From the NCBI GenBank assembly GCA_003168355.1, contig PMSQ01000161.1, forward strand, positions 1-61,103: a stretch of 61,103 bases of DNA, in the 5' to 3' direction. The notes below the pieces were generated by a model. That model was not told the DNA's origin. It did not search any database and saw only the letters and a list, made by a program, of their open reading frames with translations. The DNA is from Acidobacteriaceae bacterium (GTDB lineage: Bacteria; Acidobacteriota; Terriglobia; Terriglobales; Acidobacteriaceae). A program made the translations under genes and the position numbers. This document shows, one piece after another, positions 25,565-34,567 of the stretch (positions are counted from its first letter, which is position 1; every line of letters starts with the position of its first letter).

Positions 25565-25798
25565 ATGAAAACGATCGCAGCAGCGGAGTTCAAGGCGCGC
25601 TGTCTTACCCTGATGGAAGACGTGCGCTCTACCAGAGAGCCCCTCATAATTACCAAGCGTGGTAAGCCTGTCGCAAAACTTGTCCCTGCCGACGGTCCGA
25701 AGCAGGATTTCATCGGGAGTTTGAAGGGCATAATCCGGATCGTGGGCGATATTGAATCCCCGGTTGTGCCGCCAGAAGCCTGGGAATCCTCCCGATGA
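25565..25798 (+). CDS. Phd/YefM-family antitoxin
   Basis: 77 residues from the ATG at 25565 (an in-frame ATG at 25520 would overlap the operator-like repeat and is less likely). MKTIAAAEFKARCLTLMEDV and EPLIITKRGKPVAKLVP are the classic Phd/YefM DNA-binding and dimerisation pattern. The C-terminus (about 45-77) would wrap the toxin. The stop overlaps the PIN toxin start by 4 bp (ATGA), giving the usual coupled antitoxin-toxin order. Confidence 0.92.
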   Translation: MKTIAAAEFKARCLTLMEDVRSTREPLIITKRGKPVAKLVPADGPKQDFIGSLKGIIRIVGDIESPVVPPEAWESSR

Positions 25799-26184
25799 TT
25801 TTGCTGGACACTCACGTGCTCATTTGGGCTCGCGACGATTCCAGGCACCTTTCGCGGGCCGCAGCGTCGACCATTCGGCGTGCACGCAACGACGGTGGCC
25901 TCGCCATCTCGGCAATTAGCCTATGGGAACTCGCATCGCTATTTGCTAGTGGAAAATTACAAGCCTATGGTACGGTCGAGGCTTCGGTTCACTTGTTGAT
26001 CGAAGAGGTCACAGTGCGGCCCATCACACCAGAGATCGCGGCTCTTGCCGCGCAATTTCCGGATGACTATTCTAGCAATCCCTCGGATCGCCTGATTGGC
26101 GCCACTGCTCGCGCTGAGGGCCTCATCCTGATCACCCGCGACCAGAAGATCCGCCGCAGCCCGCTAATCAAAACCGTTTGGTAA
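25795..26184 (+). CDS. vapC: PIN-domain toxin, VapC-like ribonuclease
   Basis: 129 residues. All PIN acidic residues are present: Asp5 (LLDTHVLIW), Glu45 (LWELA), Asp98 (NPSDRLIGA) and Asp116 (TRDQKI). It is expected to be a Mg-dependent RNase that attacks tRNA or rRNA when the antitoxin is degraded. The LLDTHVLIWA start is typical of VapC toxins paired with Phd-type antitoxins. It looks intact. Confidence 0.93.
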   Translation: MILLDTHVLIWARDDSRHLSRAAASTIRRARNDGGLAISAISLWELASLFASGKLQAYGTVEASVHLLIEEVTVRPITPEIAALAAQFPDDYSSNPSDRLIGATARAEGLILITRDQKIRRSPLIKTVW

Positions 26185-26217
26185 ACCTTACCGAAACGCA
26201 GGTGTGCAACGCACTCC

Positions 26218-27624
26218 CTAGTCGTAATACTCCAGCCCCAGATGCGTAATCAGTTCCTCGCCCTTCAAGTGCCGCAGCGTGTTCTTCAGCTTCATCAACT
26301 GAATGAACAGATCATGCTCGGGATAAAGCCCCGGCACGGTCATCGGAGACTTAAAGTAAAAGCTTAACCATTCCTGAATCCCCAGCCCGCGCAGCTCAGA
26401 GCACCGTTTCGCGAGGTCGACCAGCAGCACCAAATCGAGCACAATTGGGGCCGCAAGAATCGAGTCACGACACAGGAAATCGACTTTGATCTGCATCGGA
26501 TAGCCCAACCATCCGAAGATGTCGATGTTGTCCCAACCCTCTTTGTTATCACCCCGTGGCGGATAATAGTTAATGCGAACTTTGTGATACATGTCGCCAT
26601 ATAGTTCCGGATAGAGTTCAGGCTGCAAGATGTGTTCCAGCACCGAAAGTTTCGACTCTTCCTTGGTCTTGAACGATCCCGGATCGTCCAGCACCTCGCC
26701 GTCGCGGTTGCCCAGGATATTGGTCGAGAACCATCCGTTCAGCCCCAGCATGCGCGCCTTAAAGCCGGGCGCAAGAATCGTTTTCATCAGAGTCTGCCCG
26801 GTTTTGAAATCCTTGCCGCAGATCGGCGCTTCGTTCTTGCGCGAGAGTTCGAGCATCACCGGCAAGTCCACTGTCAGGTTCGGCGCTCCATTGGCGAACG
26901 GAACACCCTCCATCAAAGACGCATAGGCATAAATCATCGAGGGCGCAATCTTCTCGTCGTTCTCGCGCAGCGCCTTTTCAAACGACTTCACCGATTGGTG
27001 CGCCTCAGTCGCCTCGATGTATGACTCTGTCGACCCGCACCACATTGTGATCAAACGGCTCGCCCCGCTGGTTTTCTTGAAGTCGCGGATGTCGTCCCGC
27101 AACTGCTCGGCAAGATCCATCTTCGTCTTGCCCTTCTTCACATTCGGCCCGTCGATCTTCTTCACGTAGTTGTGATCGAACACAGCCGCGCGCGGAGTCA
27201 CAGAAGAAAGAAACGGCTTCAGCTGATCGAGCAGCCTTTGATCCAGCACTCCTGCGTTCGAGGCCGCTTCGTACATGTTGTCTTCGAAAATGTCCCAGCC
27301 GGTGAAGACCAGGTCGTCAAGCCCCGCCAGCGGTACAAATTCCTTGATCTTTGGCGAACGCCCGTCCGTGCGCTTGCCCAGCCGCACCGTGCCCATCTGC
27401 GTGAGCGATCCAATCGGCTTCGCCAGCCCTTTGCGAATCGCCTCCACGCCCGCAACAAACGTAGTCGCCACCGCGCCCATGCCTGGGATCATCACCCCCA
27501 GCTTCCCCTTTGCCGGCTGGATCGTGCCGTCATGTCTGGAACTGCTGCGCGCCTTCCCTTCGGACTTCACTTCTATTCTGGGTGTCTTTGATGCCGTCTT
27601 TGCAGACTTATTCCGTGTCGCCAT
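26218..27624 (-). CDS. ino1: Inositol-3-phosphate synthase (myo-inositol-1-phosphate synthase)
   Basis: 468 residues. The NAD-binding start GVMIPGMGAVATTFVAGVEA, the GKDFKTGQTLMKTILAPGF segment, NGWFSTNILGNRDG and KTKEESK match MIPS, and APIVLDLVLLVDLAKR is the usual late motif. The enzyme converts glucose 6-phosphate to inositol 3-phosphate in an NAD-dependent intramolecular cycle, giving inositol for lipids or solutes. A Lys/Arg-rich N-terminal extension (1-37) precedes the core. It is monocistronic. Confidence 0.93.
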   Translation of the reverse strand: MATRNKSAKTASKTPRIEVKSEGKARSSSRHDGTIQPAKGKLGVMIPGMGAVATTFVAGVEAIRKGLAKPIGSLTQMGTVRLGKRTDGRSPKIKEFVPLAGLDDLVFTGWDIFEDNMYEAASNAGVLDQRLLDQLKPFLSSVTPRAAVFDHNYVKKIDGPNVKKGKTKMDLAEQLRDDIRDFKKTSGASRLITMWCGSTESYIEATEAHQSVKSFEKALRENDEKIAPSMIYAYASLMEGVPFANGAPNLTVDLPVMLELSRKNEAPICGKDFKTGQTLMKTILAPGFKARMLGLNGWFSTNILGNRDGEVLDDPGSFKTKEESKLSVLEHILQPELYPELYGDMYHKVRINYYPPRGDNKEGWDNIDIFGWLGYPMQIKVDFLCRDSILAAPIVLDLVLLVDLAKRCSELRGLGIQEWLSFYFKSPMTVPGLYPEHDLFIQLMKLKNTLRHLKGEELITHLGLEYYD

Positions 27625-28116
27625 ATTTTGGCCGCTTCCTCAGTAAGAATCTGGATGGAGGTGCAAACTTTGTATGTTCTCGTATTAGGTACGAGTTTTG
27701 CAAACGACAGCGGCCAAACGCGCAGAAAATCACTTCAACGGCGTATGAGGATCATCAAGCGGGAACGACCATCGCGGGCCTGCTGGAGAAAACCATCTCG
27801 GCTCATGTAGAGACAGCCGCCTCCGGCTGTCCCGCGAAGGCGAAGCCGAGCTGCCCCGCCCAACTCACTCGTCTTGCTCTGATGATTCCCATAAATTTTT
27901 TGCGTTGGACTCTAGCGCCAACATCCTTCATAGTGAAATCACTTCGCAAACCAGCTCTGCAGCCGGTCCCGCGAAGCTGATGTTTGCCTGCCAGCCTTGC
28001 TGCGGTAGTGCAATTCTCCTGACCCTGTTGTTCTCCACTCAATCTGAGTCCACGCCATTCGGCCTTGTGCCGGTAGTGTGCCTCTTCAGACTAGGAAAAA
28101 AGAACAGGAGATTCCA
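27625..28116. other. 492-bp intergenic region between ino1 and a secreted-protein gene
   Basis: It holds no credible gene. It contains one copy of a 48-bp hairpin repeat (27804-27851) and, at its end, the ribosome site (AGGAG) for the gene starting at 28117. Promoters for both flanking genes should lie here. Confidence 0.6.
27804..27851 (+). repeat. 48-bp dispersed hairpin repeat, copy 1
   Basis: Identical to 29580-29627 except for one base. The core is ACAGCCG-CCTC-CGGCTGT, a 7-bp stem, followed by a conserved CCGCGAAGGCGAAGCCGAGC tail. Confidence 0.85.
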
Positions 28117-28545
28117 ATGAAATCGATTCGCAAGTTTGCCTATGCCGCGGTCCTAACCTTGAGTGCCTTGAGTTTCGCGCCCAGCCTGGCTTCCGCCCAG
28201 GATGCCGCCGGCACTTTCACGCTAACCCACGAAGTACACTGGCAGAACGCCGTCGTGCCCGTGGGAAAGTACCGCTTCACCCTCGGATCGACCGGTGCCG
28301 CGGAAATGCTCACGCTGCGCAAGCTTAGCGGCAGTGAAGCCGGCTTCATGCTGTTGGTTACCAACGAGGAAGCCTGCGAGCCGTCGGAGCTCAGCCAGCT
28401 CGTCGTGGTCGCCAGATCAAGCGGAAGCTTTGTCAGCGCCATGCAATTGCCGGAGTTCGGAATGACCTTGCACTTTGCCGTACCGGCTGAAACTCGTGAA
28501 GTGGCGCAATCGGTTGCAACCACAACTGCATCCGCCGCTCGATAG
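28117..28545 (+). CDS. Secreted small hypothetical protein, acidobacterial type
   Basis: 142 residues from the ATG at 28117 (AGGAG just upstream). A signal peptide ends around SLASAQ (about 28). The mature part is beta-rich: GTFTLTHEVHWQNAVVPVGKYRFTLGS is a pattern I associate with a paralogous family of short secreted acidobacterial proteins. There are no catalytic residues and two possible Cys at most. Function is unknown. The gene converges with the GAF-ANTAR gene. Confidence 0.72.
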   Translation: MKSIRKFAYAAVLTLSALSFAPSLASAQDAAGTFTLTHEVHWQNAVVPVGKYRFTLGSTGAAEMLTLRKLSGSEAGFMLLVTNEEACEPSELSQLVVVARSSGSFVSAMQLPEFGMTLHFAVPAETREVAQSVATTTASAAR

Positions 28546-28736
28546 TTTGTCCCCTGCCAAACCCGAGGGCAGATCCCCTTTCTGCTCTCGGGCCTTCCTC
28601 TCACTGTTTGAATTTTTCCACGGTCTGCCGAGTTTGGTTTTCAACCGCAGCCAAGCCGCTCCGCATTCGAAATGAGGCGGCAGGAAATAGGGTTTGGCCG
28701 AAAAAATATCACCGCTGGAATACAACGACCGTTTTC

Positions 28737-29462
28737 TTACGTCGGTTTCGGCAAGCTCGAGTTCCCTTTCACTTCCTCGCTTAGCACAATCGCTTCGGCA
28801 ATTTCCCTCATCGCCTTGCGCTTCTGCCGGCTCTGCCGCTGCAAGGTCAGGTAGGCTTGTTCCTCGCTTAACCCAAGATCGCGCTGCAGGATTCCCTTGG
28901 CGCGCTCCACCACTTTGCGCGTCTGCAGTTGCTCCCACAGAGTGGAGTTCGCATCTTCCAGCCGCGCCATTTCAATTTCCGCGCCCACCAAAAACCCGAT
29001 CGTCGCAATCGTTTGGACTTGCCGCCGGCTGTAGGCGTGCGGCAGTCGATGCTGCAGGTTGATCACTCCCATCACGCGCCCCCTGCACATCAATGGCACC
29101 GAGAGAAATGCTTCATAGGTATCTTCGGGGAGTTCGTGGAAAAACTGGAAACGCGGATCGAGCGCCGCCTTTTCATTAACCGCGACCGGCTCCTGGTGTT
29201 CCGCCACCCATCCCGTAATGCCCTGCCCCAGGCGCAGTCTCAGGCGATCCACAACTTCCGGATGGGGATTCTTTGAGGCCCGCAACACGAGATCCTCGCC
29301 TTCCAGCACATAAATCAGGCAAGAGTCGCACTTCACCAGCGCAGAAGCAAAGTCGACCACACGGGTCAACACTAAGTGAAAACCGTCCGCCCGCGCCAGC
29401 CGAACGCCAATCTCGTGCAGCACATCTACATGCGAATCCTCAACTGATAGCAACGTATCCAT
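28737..29462 (-). CDS. GAF-ANTAR RNA-binding antiterminator regulator
   Basis: 241 residues from the ATG ending at 29462. A GAF domain covers about 20-165 (LGQGITGWVAEHQEPVAVNE, YEAFLSVPLMCRGRVMGVIN). The C-terminal ANTAR domain is RKVVERAKGILQRDLGLSEE then QAYLTLQRQSRQKRKAMREIAEAI. ANTAR proteins bind paired hexaloop RNA hairpins to prevent termination; the GAF domain would sense a ligand or redox state. No target is evident beside it, so it probably acts in trans. Confidence 0.92.
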   Translation of the reverse strand: MDTLLSVEDSHVDVLHEIGVRLARADGFHLVLTRVVDFASALVKCDSCLIYVLEGEDLVLRASKNPHPEVVDRLRLRLGQGITGWVAEHQEPVAVNEKAALDPRFQFFHELPEDTYEAFLSVPLMCRGRVMGVINLQHRLPHAYSRRQVQTIATIGFLVGAEIEMARLEDANSTLWEQLQTRKVVERAKGILQRDLGLSEEQAYLTLQRQSRQKRKAMREIAEAIVLSEEVKGNSSLPKPT

Positions 29463-29579
29463 GGTTAAGAATATGGGGCCCGCCAAGGCTCTGTCTAATT
29501 CCAAATTTCAATGATTACCATGAACGATTTGCCGCGTAATTGTTACCATTTTTTAACATCTCTGGCGGGAGTGTTGCGT

Positions 29580-29627
29580 CATGTGGAGACAGCCGCCTCC
29601 GGCTGTCCCGCGAAGGCGAAGCCGAGC
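29580..29627 (+). repeat. 48-bp dispersed hairpin repeat, copy 2
   Basis: Second copy of the element at 27804-27851, same orientation, one mismatch (A/G near the left end). It lies between the GAF-ANTAR gene and the SDR gene, in otherwise featureless intergenic DNA (29463-29732). Confidence 0.85.
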
Positions 29628-29732
29628 GGCACCGTCACGACGCGCAACCGGCCCAGTCAAATCCGCAAAAAAACCAAACCGCCTCGACGCGATCGCGATT
29701 TCCTGTGTTAAACATTGAGTGGACTCGCTCCC

Positions 29733-30575
29733 ATGCCCGACAAAATCGCTCTCATCACCGGTTCCTCCAGCGGCTTCGGATTGCTCACCTCCATTGAACT
29801 GGCTAAGGCTGGCTTTCGCGTCGTCGCCACCATGCGCGACCTCGGCCGCCGCGAGCGCCTCGATCAAGCCGCAACCGCCGCAGGAGTCGCTACCCAACTC
29901 GATATCCGTGCGCTCGACGTAACCAACTTCGACGCCTTGCCTGCGTTCGTTGACTCGCTGGTTCGCGACCACGGCCGCCTCGATGTCCTCGTGAACAATG
30001 CTGGATTTGCCGTCGCCGGGTTCGCCGAAGACATTAAACTCGAAGAACTCCGCCAGCAGTTCGAGACCAACTTCTTTGGCGCCGTTGCCCTGACCAAAGC
30101 CGCGCTGCCCACCATGCGCCGTCAGCACTCCGGACACATCATCCAGCTCTCTTCCATCGCCGGACTTCACGGCTCGGTCACGGTCAGCAGTTATTCCGCC
30201 TCTAAACATGCTCTTGAAGGTTGGAGCGAATCGTTGCGCCTGGAGATCAACTCGCTCGGCATCAAAGTGGTGCTGGTTGAGCCCGGAGCCTTCCAAACCG
30301 ACATTTGGACGCGCGGCGCGGTCATGGGCGAGGATGTGACCAAGGAGACTTCTCCGAACATTCAGCGCAGCCTGCGTATGCGCGACCGCGTGCAGGCCCT
30401 GCCCAAACGCGACCCCATCGAAGTAGCGCGCCTGATCGCAACCATTGCGCGCGATTCCAATCCTAAGCTGCGCTACCTCGTCGGCCGCGACGCCAAAATT
30501 CAGCTTGCCATGAAGCGCCTCCTGCCTTGGAAGTGGCACGAAAAAGTCGTGGCAAGTTTTCTGAAGATCGACTGA
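29733..30575 (+). CDS. Short-chain dehydrogenase/reductase (classical SDR)
   Basis: 280 residues. The cofactor loop is TGSSSGFG, the NNAG motif is in VNNAGFAVAG, and the catalytic Ser and Tyr-x3-Lys are in IQLSSIAG and SYSASKHAL. PGAFQTDIW follows. The C-terminal extension to 280 residues resembles retinol/17-beta-hydroxysteroid-type SDRs. Arg in TMRDLGRR suggests NADPH preference. The substrate is unknown. Confidence 0.93.
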   Translation: MPDKIALITGSSSGFGLLTSIELAKAGFRVVATMRDLGRRERLDQAATAAGVATQLDIRALDVTNFDALPAFVDSLVRDHGRLDVLVNNAGFAVAGFAEDIKLEELRQQFETNFFGAVALTKAALPTMRRQHSGHIIQLSSIAGLHGSVTVSSYSASKHALEGWSESLRLEINSLGIKVVLVEPGAFQTDIWTRGAVMGEDVTKETSPNIQRSLRMRDRVQALPKRDPIEVARLIATIARDSNPKLRYLVGRDAKIQLAMKRLLPWKWHEKVVASFLKID

Positions 30576-30596
30576 AGAACGTTCACCACAGGGGCC

Positions 30597-30666
30597 CACA
30601 GAGGTTCACAGGGTAAGCCGCTGACGTTCCTGAACAGCCTTTTGCTCCGCTCTGAGTTCCTCTGTG
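30597..30666. repeat. Inverted repeat CACAGAGG / CCTCTGTG between convergent genes
   Basis: The 8-bp arms are 30597-30604 and 30659-30666. Located between the SDR stop and the gene ending at 30684; it may act as a bidirectional terminator, though no T-tract follows closely. Confidence 0.4.
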
Positions 30667-30683
30667 TTTAGGGGTGTTGCTTT

Positions 30684-31142
<459 letters not shown>

Positions 31143-31351
31143 AGAAGCCTCCTCGTGAATACCAGCTTGTACACTAACAAAACGGCAGAGAAAGTGCCGA
31201 TGGACAAGTTGCTCACAACCGCCACAGACGCGACGAGAACTGTTCATACGAGGTTCGGGAAGGGCACTACGTTCAGTCGTGCTGGTTAATCCTCCTAAAG
31301 GTTGCGGGCTTTTGGCCCCTGACGCGTACGAAATCCCATAGAGGAAGAAAC

Positions 31352-31738
31352 ATGCAAGAAGCCGACGAGCAGCAAATCTTGACGCTTTTCGAAGACGGCG
31401 ATCACGCCCTGATTGCTGCCGACCCCGCCGAACTCTCGCGCATCTTCGCGGACGACTACATCCAGTACGATGAATCAGGAAAGTCCTTCACCAAGCAAGG
31501 CGTGATCAACAATCTCAAGACCGGCGCGATCCGCTACGTCGCGATGATTTCGACCGGCCGCCGCATCCGCCTTCTAAGCAAAGACATAGCTATCGTCCAC
31601 GGCTCGGAAGAAGATGAGGTCGAGCAGGATGGACGACGTTTTCCGGTTCGCTACGTCTACATGGATGTGGTCGTGAAGCGCAGCGGTAGATGGCAGATCG
31701 TGGCATCACAGTTGGCAAGGCCGATCAACCTTCTCTGA
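31352..31738 (+). CDS. NTF2-like protein (DUF4440)
   Basis: 128 residues, ribosome site GAGGAAG just upstream. QQILTLFEDGDHALIAADPAELSRIFADDYIQYD and the closing RSGRWQIVASQLARP are the DUF4440 pattern. It is a cytosolic single-domain protein with no signal peptide. Such folds bind small ligands or act as isomerases; none can be named here. Confidence 0.83.
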   Translation: MQEADEQQILTLFEDGDHALIAADPAELSRIFADDYIQYDESGKSFTKQGVINNLKTGAIRYVAMISTGRRIRLLSKDIAIVHGSEEDEVEQDGRRFPVRYVYMDVVVKRSGRWQIVASQLARPINLL

Positions 31739-31758
31739 CCCGGCAAGTGGATCGAGCT

Positions 31759-32418
31759 TCACAACACCTCAAAGCGCGCTACGGCCAGCGCGTATTCCCT
31801 CCGCTCCTTAGTTAACAAAGGATGCCGTTCCAGGTACCGCCCAACCAGTTGCTCCGTTTCCGGGTGGTGCAGATGACCTAGACCGTGGAGCGCAGCGCCC
31901 TGACAAAAGGCCGAGCTTAGATCGAGGATGCTACTCAAAGTCTGAAACATTACGTCCTGCATCAGCAAGTCTTCGCCGCCTCGCTCTCGATTCCTATTTC
32001 CACAATCCCAATCGAAGCAGAGGGAGTCCCACCACATTTGAGCAGATGCGTCGAGAGGTTCAACGGCGAACAATTTGCTGAATAAATCCAACATAGACCT
32101 AACGCATTCCTCGCGAGCAGCGAAGGGCAAGTCTGGAATCCAAATGAGATCCATGACTGAGCACTCGTAGAACCCCACTTGTATCGCCCAAAACCCTTCT
32201 TCAAGTTGAATCTTAGTGAACCGCTCCAGCAGAAAACAGGGGTTCCGGAACAATCTGGTGTAATAGTCGCAGAGCGGCTGCGGGTCGAACATTAGCTTGA
32301 TCCTGGAATACCAGGTGTCGCGTACCGGGGTGTTTGCGGCTACATCTCGATCGAAAACAAATGAAATGAACTCGTCAAAAGAGAACTGGCTTATATCGAC
32401 TTGTGCGTATTCTGCCAT
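31759..32418 (-). CDS. Hypothetical soluble protein, ~219 aa
   Basis: The start is taken at the ATG ending at 32418. The protein is helical and acidic, rich in Trp/Phe (FWAIQVGFYECSVMDLIWIPD) and ends in a HEAT-like helix pair (AALHGLGHLHHPETEQLVGRYLERH region). There is no signal peptide. I recognise no family with confidence. It converges with the NTF2-like gene and lies 19 bp upstream of the DedA gene's stop on the same strand. Confidence 0.65.
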   Translation of the reverse strand: MAEYAQVDISQFSFDEFISFVFDRDVAANTPVRDTWYSRIKLMFDPQPLCDYYTRLFRNPCFLLERFTKIQLEEGFWAIQVGFYECSVMDLIWIPDLPFAAREECVRSMLDLFSKLFAVEPLDASAQMWWDSLCFDWDCGNRNRERGGEDLLMQDVMFQTLSSILDLSSAFCQGAALHGLGHLHHPETEQLVGRYLERHPLLTKERREYALAVARFEVL

Positions 32419-32436
32419 TGAAAACAAGCGCTGAAA

Positions 32437-33081
32437 TTACTGACGTCCGACCGCTGACGCCCGCCTGCTAATCCGATTCTGCCAGTGCGTCCAAACAAAA
32501 TAGACCGCCCCCGCCACCAGTACCACCCCAATCACCGCGTCGAACTTGTGAAAGTATTTCCCCAGTTCGCGCCAGTTCTGGCCCAGCTGCATTCCGAGAT
32601 ATGCCAGAGCCAGGCACCACGGCCACGATCCCAGAAACGTATAAATATGAAACCGTCCTCGCGGCATGCGCGCCACTCCCGCCGGCAGCGCAATAAAAGT
32701 GCGAATCACCGGCAGCAGCCTCCCAATGAACACGGCCAGATATCCCCAGCGCAGAAAGAATCGGTCAGCCCAGTCAAGCTCGCGCCGTCCCATCAGAATC
32801 CAGCGTCCGTAGCGCTCCACCAGCGGACGGCCGCCATAACACCCAATCTCATACGCCACTAGCGACCCCAGGTTGCACCCAATCGCCCCCGCCGTAGCGA
32901 CCCATAGCAGTTTGAACGTACCCTGGAAGACCAGGTAGCCGGCAAACGGCATGATCAATTCCGAAGGCAACGGGATGCACGCCGACTCAATCGCCATCAG
33001 TAGAACGACGCCACCATAGCCGGTCGCGCTGATCACAGAATTAATGAATACGAAGATAATCGCCAGAAGTTTTTCAGTCAT
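32437..33081 (-). CDS. DedA-family membrane protein (VTT domain)
   Basis: 214 residues from the ATG ending at 33081; the longer frame to 33156 reads into degenerate intergenic repeat text. About five hydrophobic segments and the DedA motifs are visible: ESACIPLPSELIMPFAGYL, then GRLLPVIRTFIALPAGVARM and FHIYTFLGSWPWC. DedA proteins are inner-membrane proteins linked to lipid flipping and membrane homeostasis. Confidence 0.9.
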   Translation of the reverse strand: MTEKLLAIIFVFINSVISATGYGGVVLLMAIESACIPLPSELIMPFAGYLVFQGTFKLLWVATAGAIGCNLGSLVAYEIGCYGGRPLVERYGRWILMGRRELDWADRFFLRWGYLAVFIGRLLPVIRTFIALPAGVARMPRGRFHIYTFLGSWPWCLALAYLGMQLGQNWRELGKYFHKFDAVIGVVLVAGAVYFVWTHWQNRISRRASAVGRQ

Positions 33082-33189
33082 GAATGAAAGCAGTTGCCGG
33101 TTGCCAGTTCCCAGTAGAAAAGCTCTGTCCCTACTCAGAACTCGGAACTGACTCAAGTGTATCGGAAATTAGCTGCGGAAATGCCGCGC

Positions 33190-33414
33190 CTAGAACGAGC
33201 CGTCCTGGGTAAACGTATAGCCGGGCAGCGCCGCGCCTTGCGGGGTCTTCGTTATTTTGATGCGCACGGTTGGAGCGTCCGGCGCGGTGATGCCCGCCGG
33301 CCGCAGCATCGCATACTGACTGAAAACTTCGTTGTACACCTTGGTGACCAGATAGTCCTGGCCATCGGCGTCGCTGCGCCAAACCTGCCCGAGTTGGATG
33401 GAACTCACGGCCAT
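33190..33414 (-). CDS. Small conserved hypothetical protein, 74 aa
   Basis: MAVSSIQLGQVWRSDADGQDYLVTKVYNEVFSQYAML continues as a short beta-rich protein ending TFTQDGSF. It reads as a genuine small single-domain protein: good codon use and an SH3-like beta pattern. No Shine-Dalgarno is obvious. Its role is unknown. Confidence 0.6.
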   Translation of the reverse strand: MAVSSIQLGQVWRSDADGQDYLVTKVYNEVFSQYAMLRPAGITAPDAPTVRIKITKTPQGAALPGYTFTQDGSF

Positions 33415-33518
33415 GACAGATTCTTAAGGAGAAGGGATCGAACTCCAGACTACCGAGGGATGCCGAGTGAGTCAATCATTCCCGTGGTTACCGAGGTCTC
33501 TGCTAAGATGTTGCCCTC

Positions 33519-34448
33519 ATGCCCCGCGGCGTAACCCCCCGCCAGCCTGCGCGCACCGGTCGTCAAGACCGTGTGGCGCGGACACTCTTGTCCGCGAAGG
33601 CAGCGCCCACCAAGCCGCGTGCCAGCCGAGATGGTCGTGGAAGTAAATATCCTCGTGGTGGCAAAGATGGCCCTGTGGGGACGGCCGCCCCTTCGGCAAG
33701 CTCAGGGCAGGCTCTCGGTCGCCCAGGCAGCGGCAAGGCTGCAGCCGCGAAGGGGCGAAAGAAGGACGTCTACAATCCCCTCGCCTCCGAACGCATCGCC
33801 GAAATTCTCGCTCGCCTGGACCAACTCTACCCTGACGTCACCTGCGCGCTCACCCATGCCAGCGCCTGGGAACTCGTGGTCGCAACCATCCTCTCCGCCC
33901 AATCGACCGACGTCAACGTCAACCGCGTCACGCCCGAACTCTTCCGAAAATATCCTACCGTTGAAGCCTTCGCCGCGCTCACGCCCGAGCAGCTTCAACC
34001 AGACGTCCGCTCGACCGGCTTCTTCCGCAACAAATCCAAGTCTGTCGTGGGTGCCGCGAAGAAGATCGTCGCCGATTTCGGCGGCCAGGTCCCCGACGAC
34101 ATGGAAAAGCTCCTCACCCTCCCCGGTGTTGCGCGCAAGACCGCGAACGTTGTCCTGGGAACGTGGTTCAAAAAAGCTGAAGGCGTGGTCGTCGACACGC
34201 ACGTTCATCGCATCTCCCGCCGCCTCGAACTCACTACCAACGACGACCCGCAGAAAATCGAGCAGGACCTAATGCGCATCATCCCGCGCGAAAAGTGGAT
34301 TCTCTTCTCTCACCAAATCATCTGGCACGGACGCCGCCTCTGCATCGCCCGCAAACCCAAGTGCGTCGACTGCCCCCTCGAAAATCTCTGCCACGCCGCC
34401 GACAAGACCTGGAGCACGGTCGAGATGCACAAGAACGCCAAAGCCTAG
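33519..34448 (+). CDS. nth: Endonuclease III with repeat-derived N-terminal extension
   Basis: 309 residues, against about 210-220 for typical Nth. The catalytic core starts near residue 88 (VYNPLASERIAEIL). The helix-hairpin-helix LPGVARKTANVVLG contains the catalytic Lys, followed by VVDTHVHRISRR with the catalytic Asp. The 4Fe-4S cluster ligands are Cys-x6-Cys-x2-Cys-x5-Cys in CIARKPKCVDCPLENLC. It excises oxidised pyrimidines and nicks abasic sites. The N-terminal 85 residues are encoded by two intergenic-type hairpin repeats (33571-33712). The true start is uncertain, because no ATG occurs between 33519 and the core. Confidence 0.88.
   Translation: MPRGVTPRQPARTGRQDRVARTLLSAKAAPTKPRASRDGRGSKYPRGGKDGPVGTAAPSASSGQALGRPGSGKAAAAKGRKKDVYNPLASERIAEILARLDQLYPDVTCALTHASAWELVVATILSAQSTDVNVNRVTPELFRKYPTVEAFAALTPEQLQPDVRSTGFFRNKSKSVVGAAKKIVADFGGQVPDDMEKLLTLPGVARKTANVVLGTWFKKAEGVVVDTHVHRISRRLELTTNDDPQKIEQDLMRIIPREKWILFSHQIIWHGRRLCIARKPKCVDCPLENLCHAADKTWSTVEMHKNAKA
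33577..33596 (+). repeat. Hairpin repeat (8-bp stem) inside the nth 5' region
   Basis: CGCGGACA-CTCT-TGTCCGCG is a perfect stem. A second hairpin-like segment with CTTCGGCAAGCTCAGGGCAGG follows at about 33690-33711. Both read in frame as VARTLLSA and PSASSGQA, peptide patterns typical of translated intergenic repeats. Confidence 0.7.
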
Positions 34449-34470
34449 GTGGATCTCAACCCTTCGCTGT

Positions 34471-34500
34471 TGTCATCCTGAGCTGAGCGAAGGACCTATG
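34471..34500 (+). repeat. Dispersed intergenic repeat (GTCATCCTGAGC...GCGAAGGA type)
   Basis: The text CATCCTGAGCTGAGCGAAGG between nth and the S9 peptidase matches a short repeat style that I recognise from acidobacterial intergenic DNA. Only one copy is in this window. Confidence 0.4.
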
Positions 34501-34567
34501 TAATTGCTGCCGTCGCCACCGCTCTTAAGTCTTCTGCTAGACTCTTCGCTTCCGAGGCATCAATACC

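Noticed and set aside
29553..30599. 348-residue frame opposite the SDR gene
   Set aside because: The SDR has all catalytic motifs. The antisense frame is Gly/Arg/His-rich with no family pattern.
34471..34500. Possible terminator after nth
   Set aside because: The sequence matches a dispersed repeat style and has no T-tract, so I list it as a repeat only.
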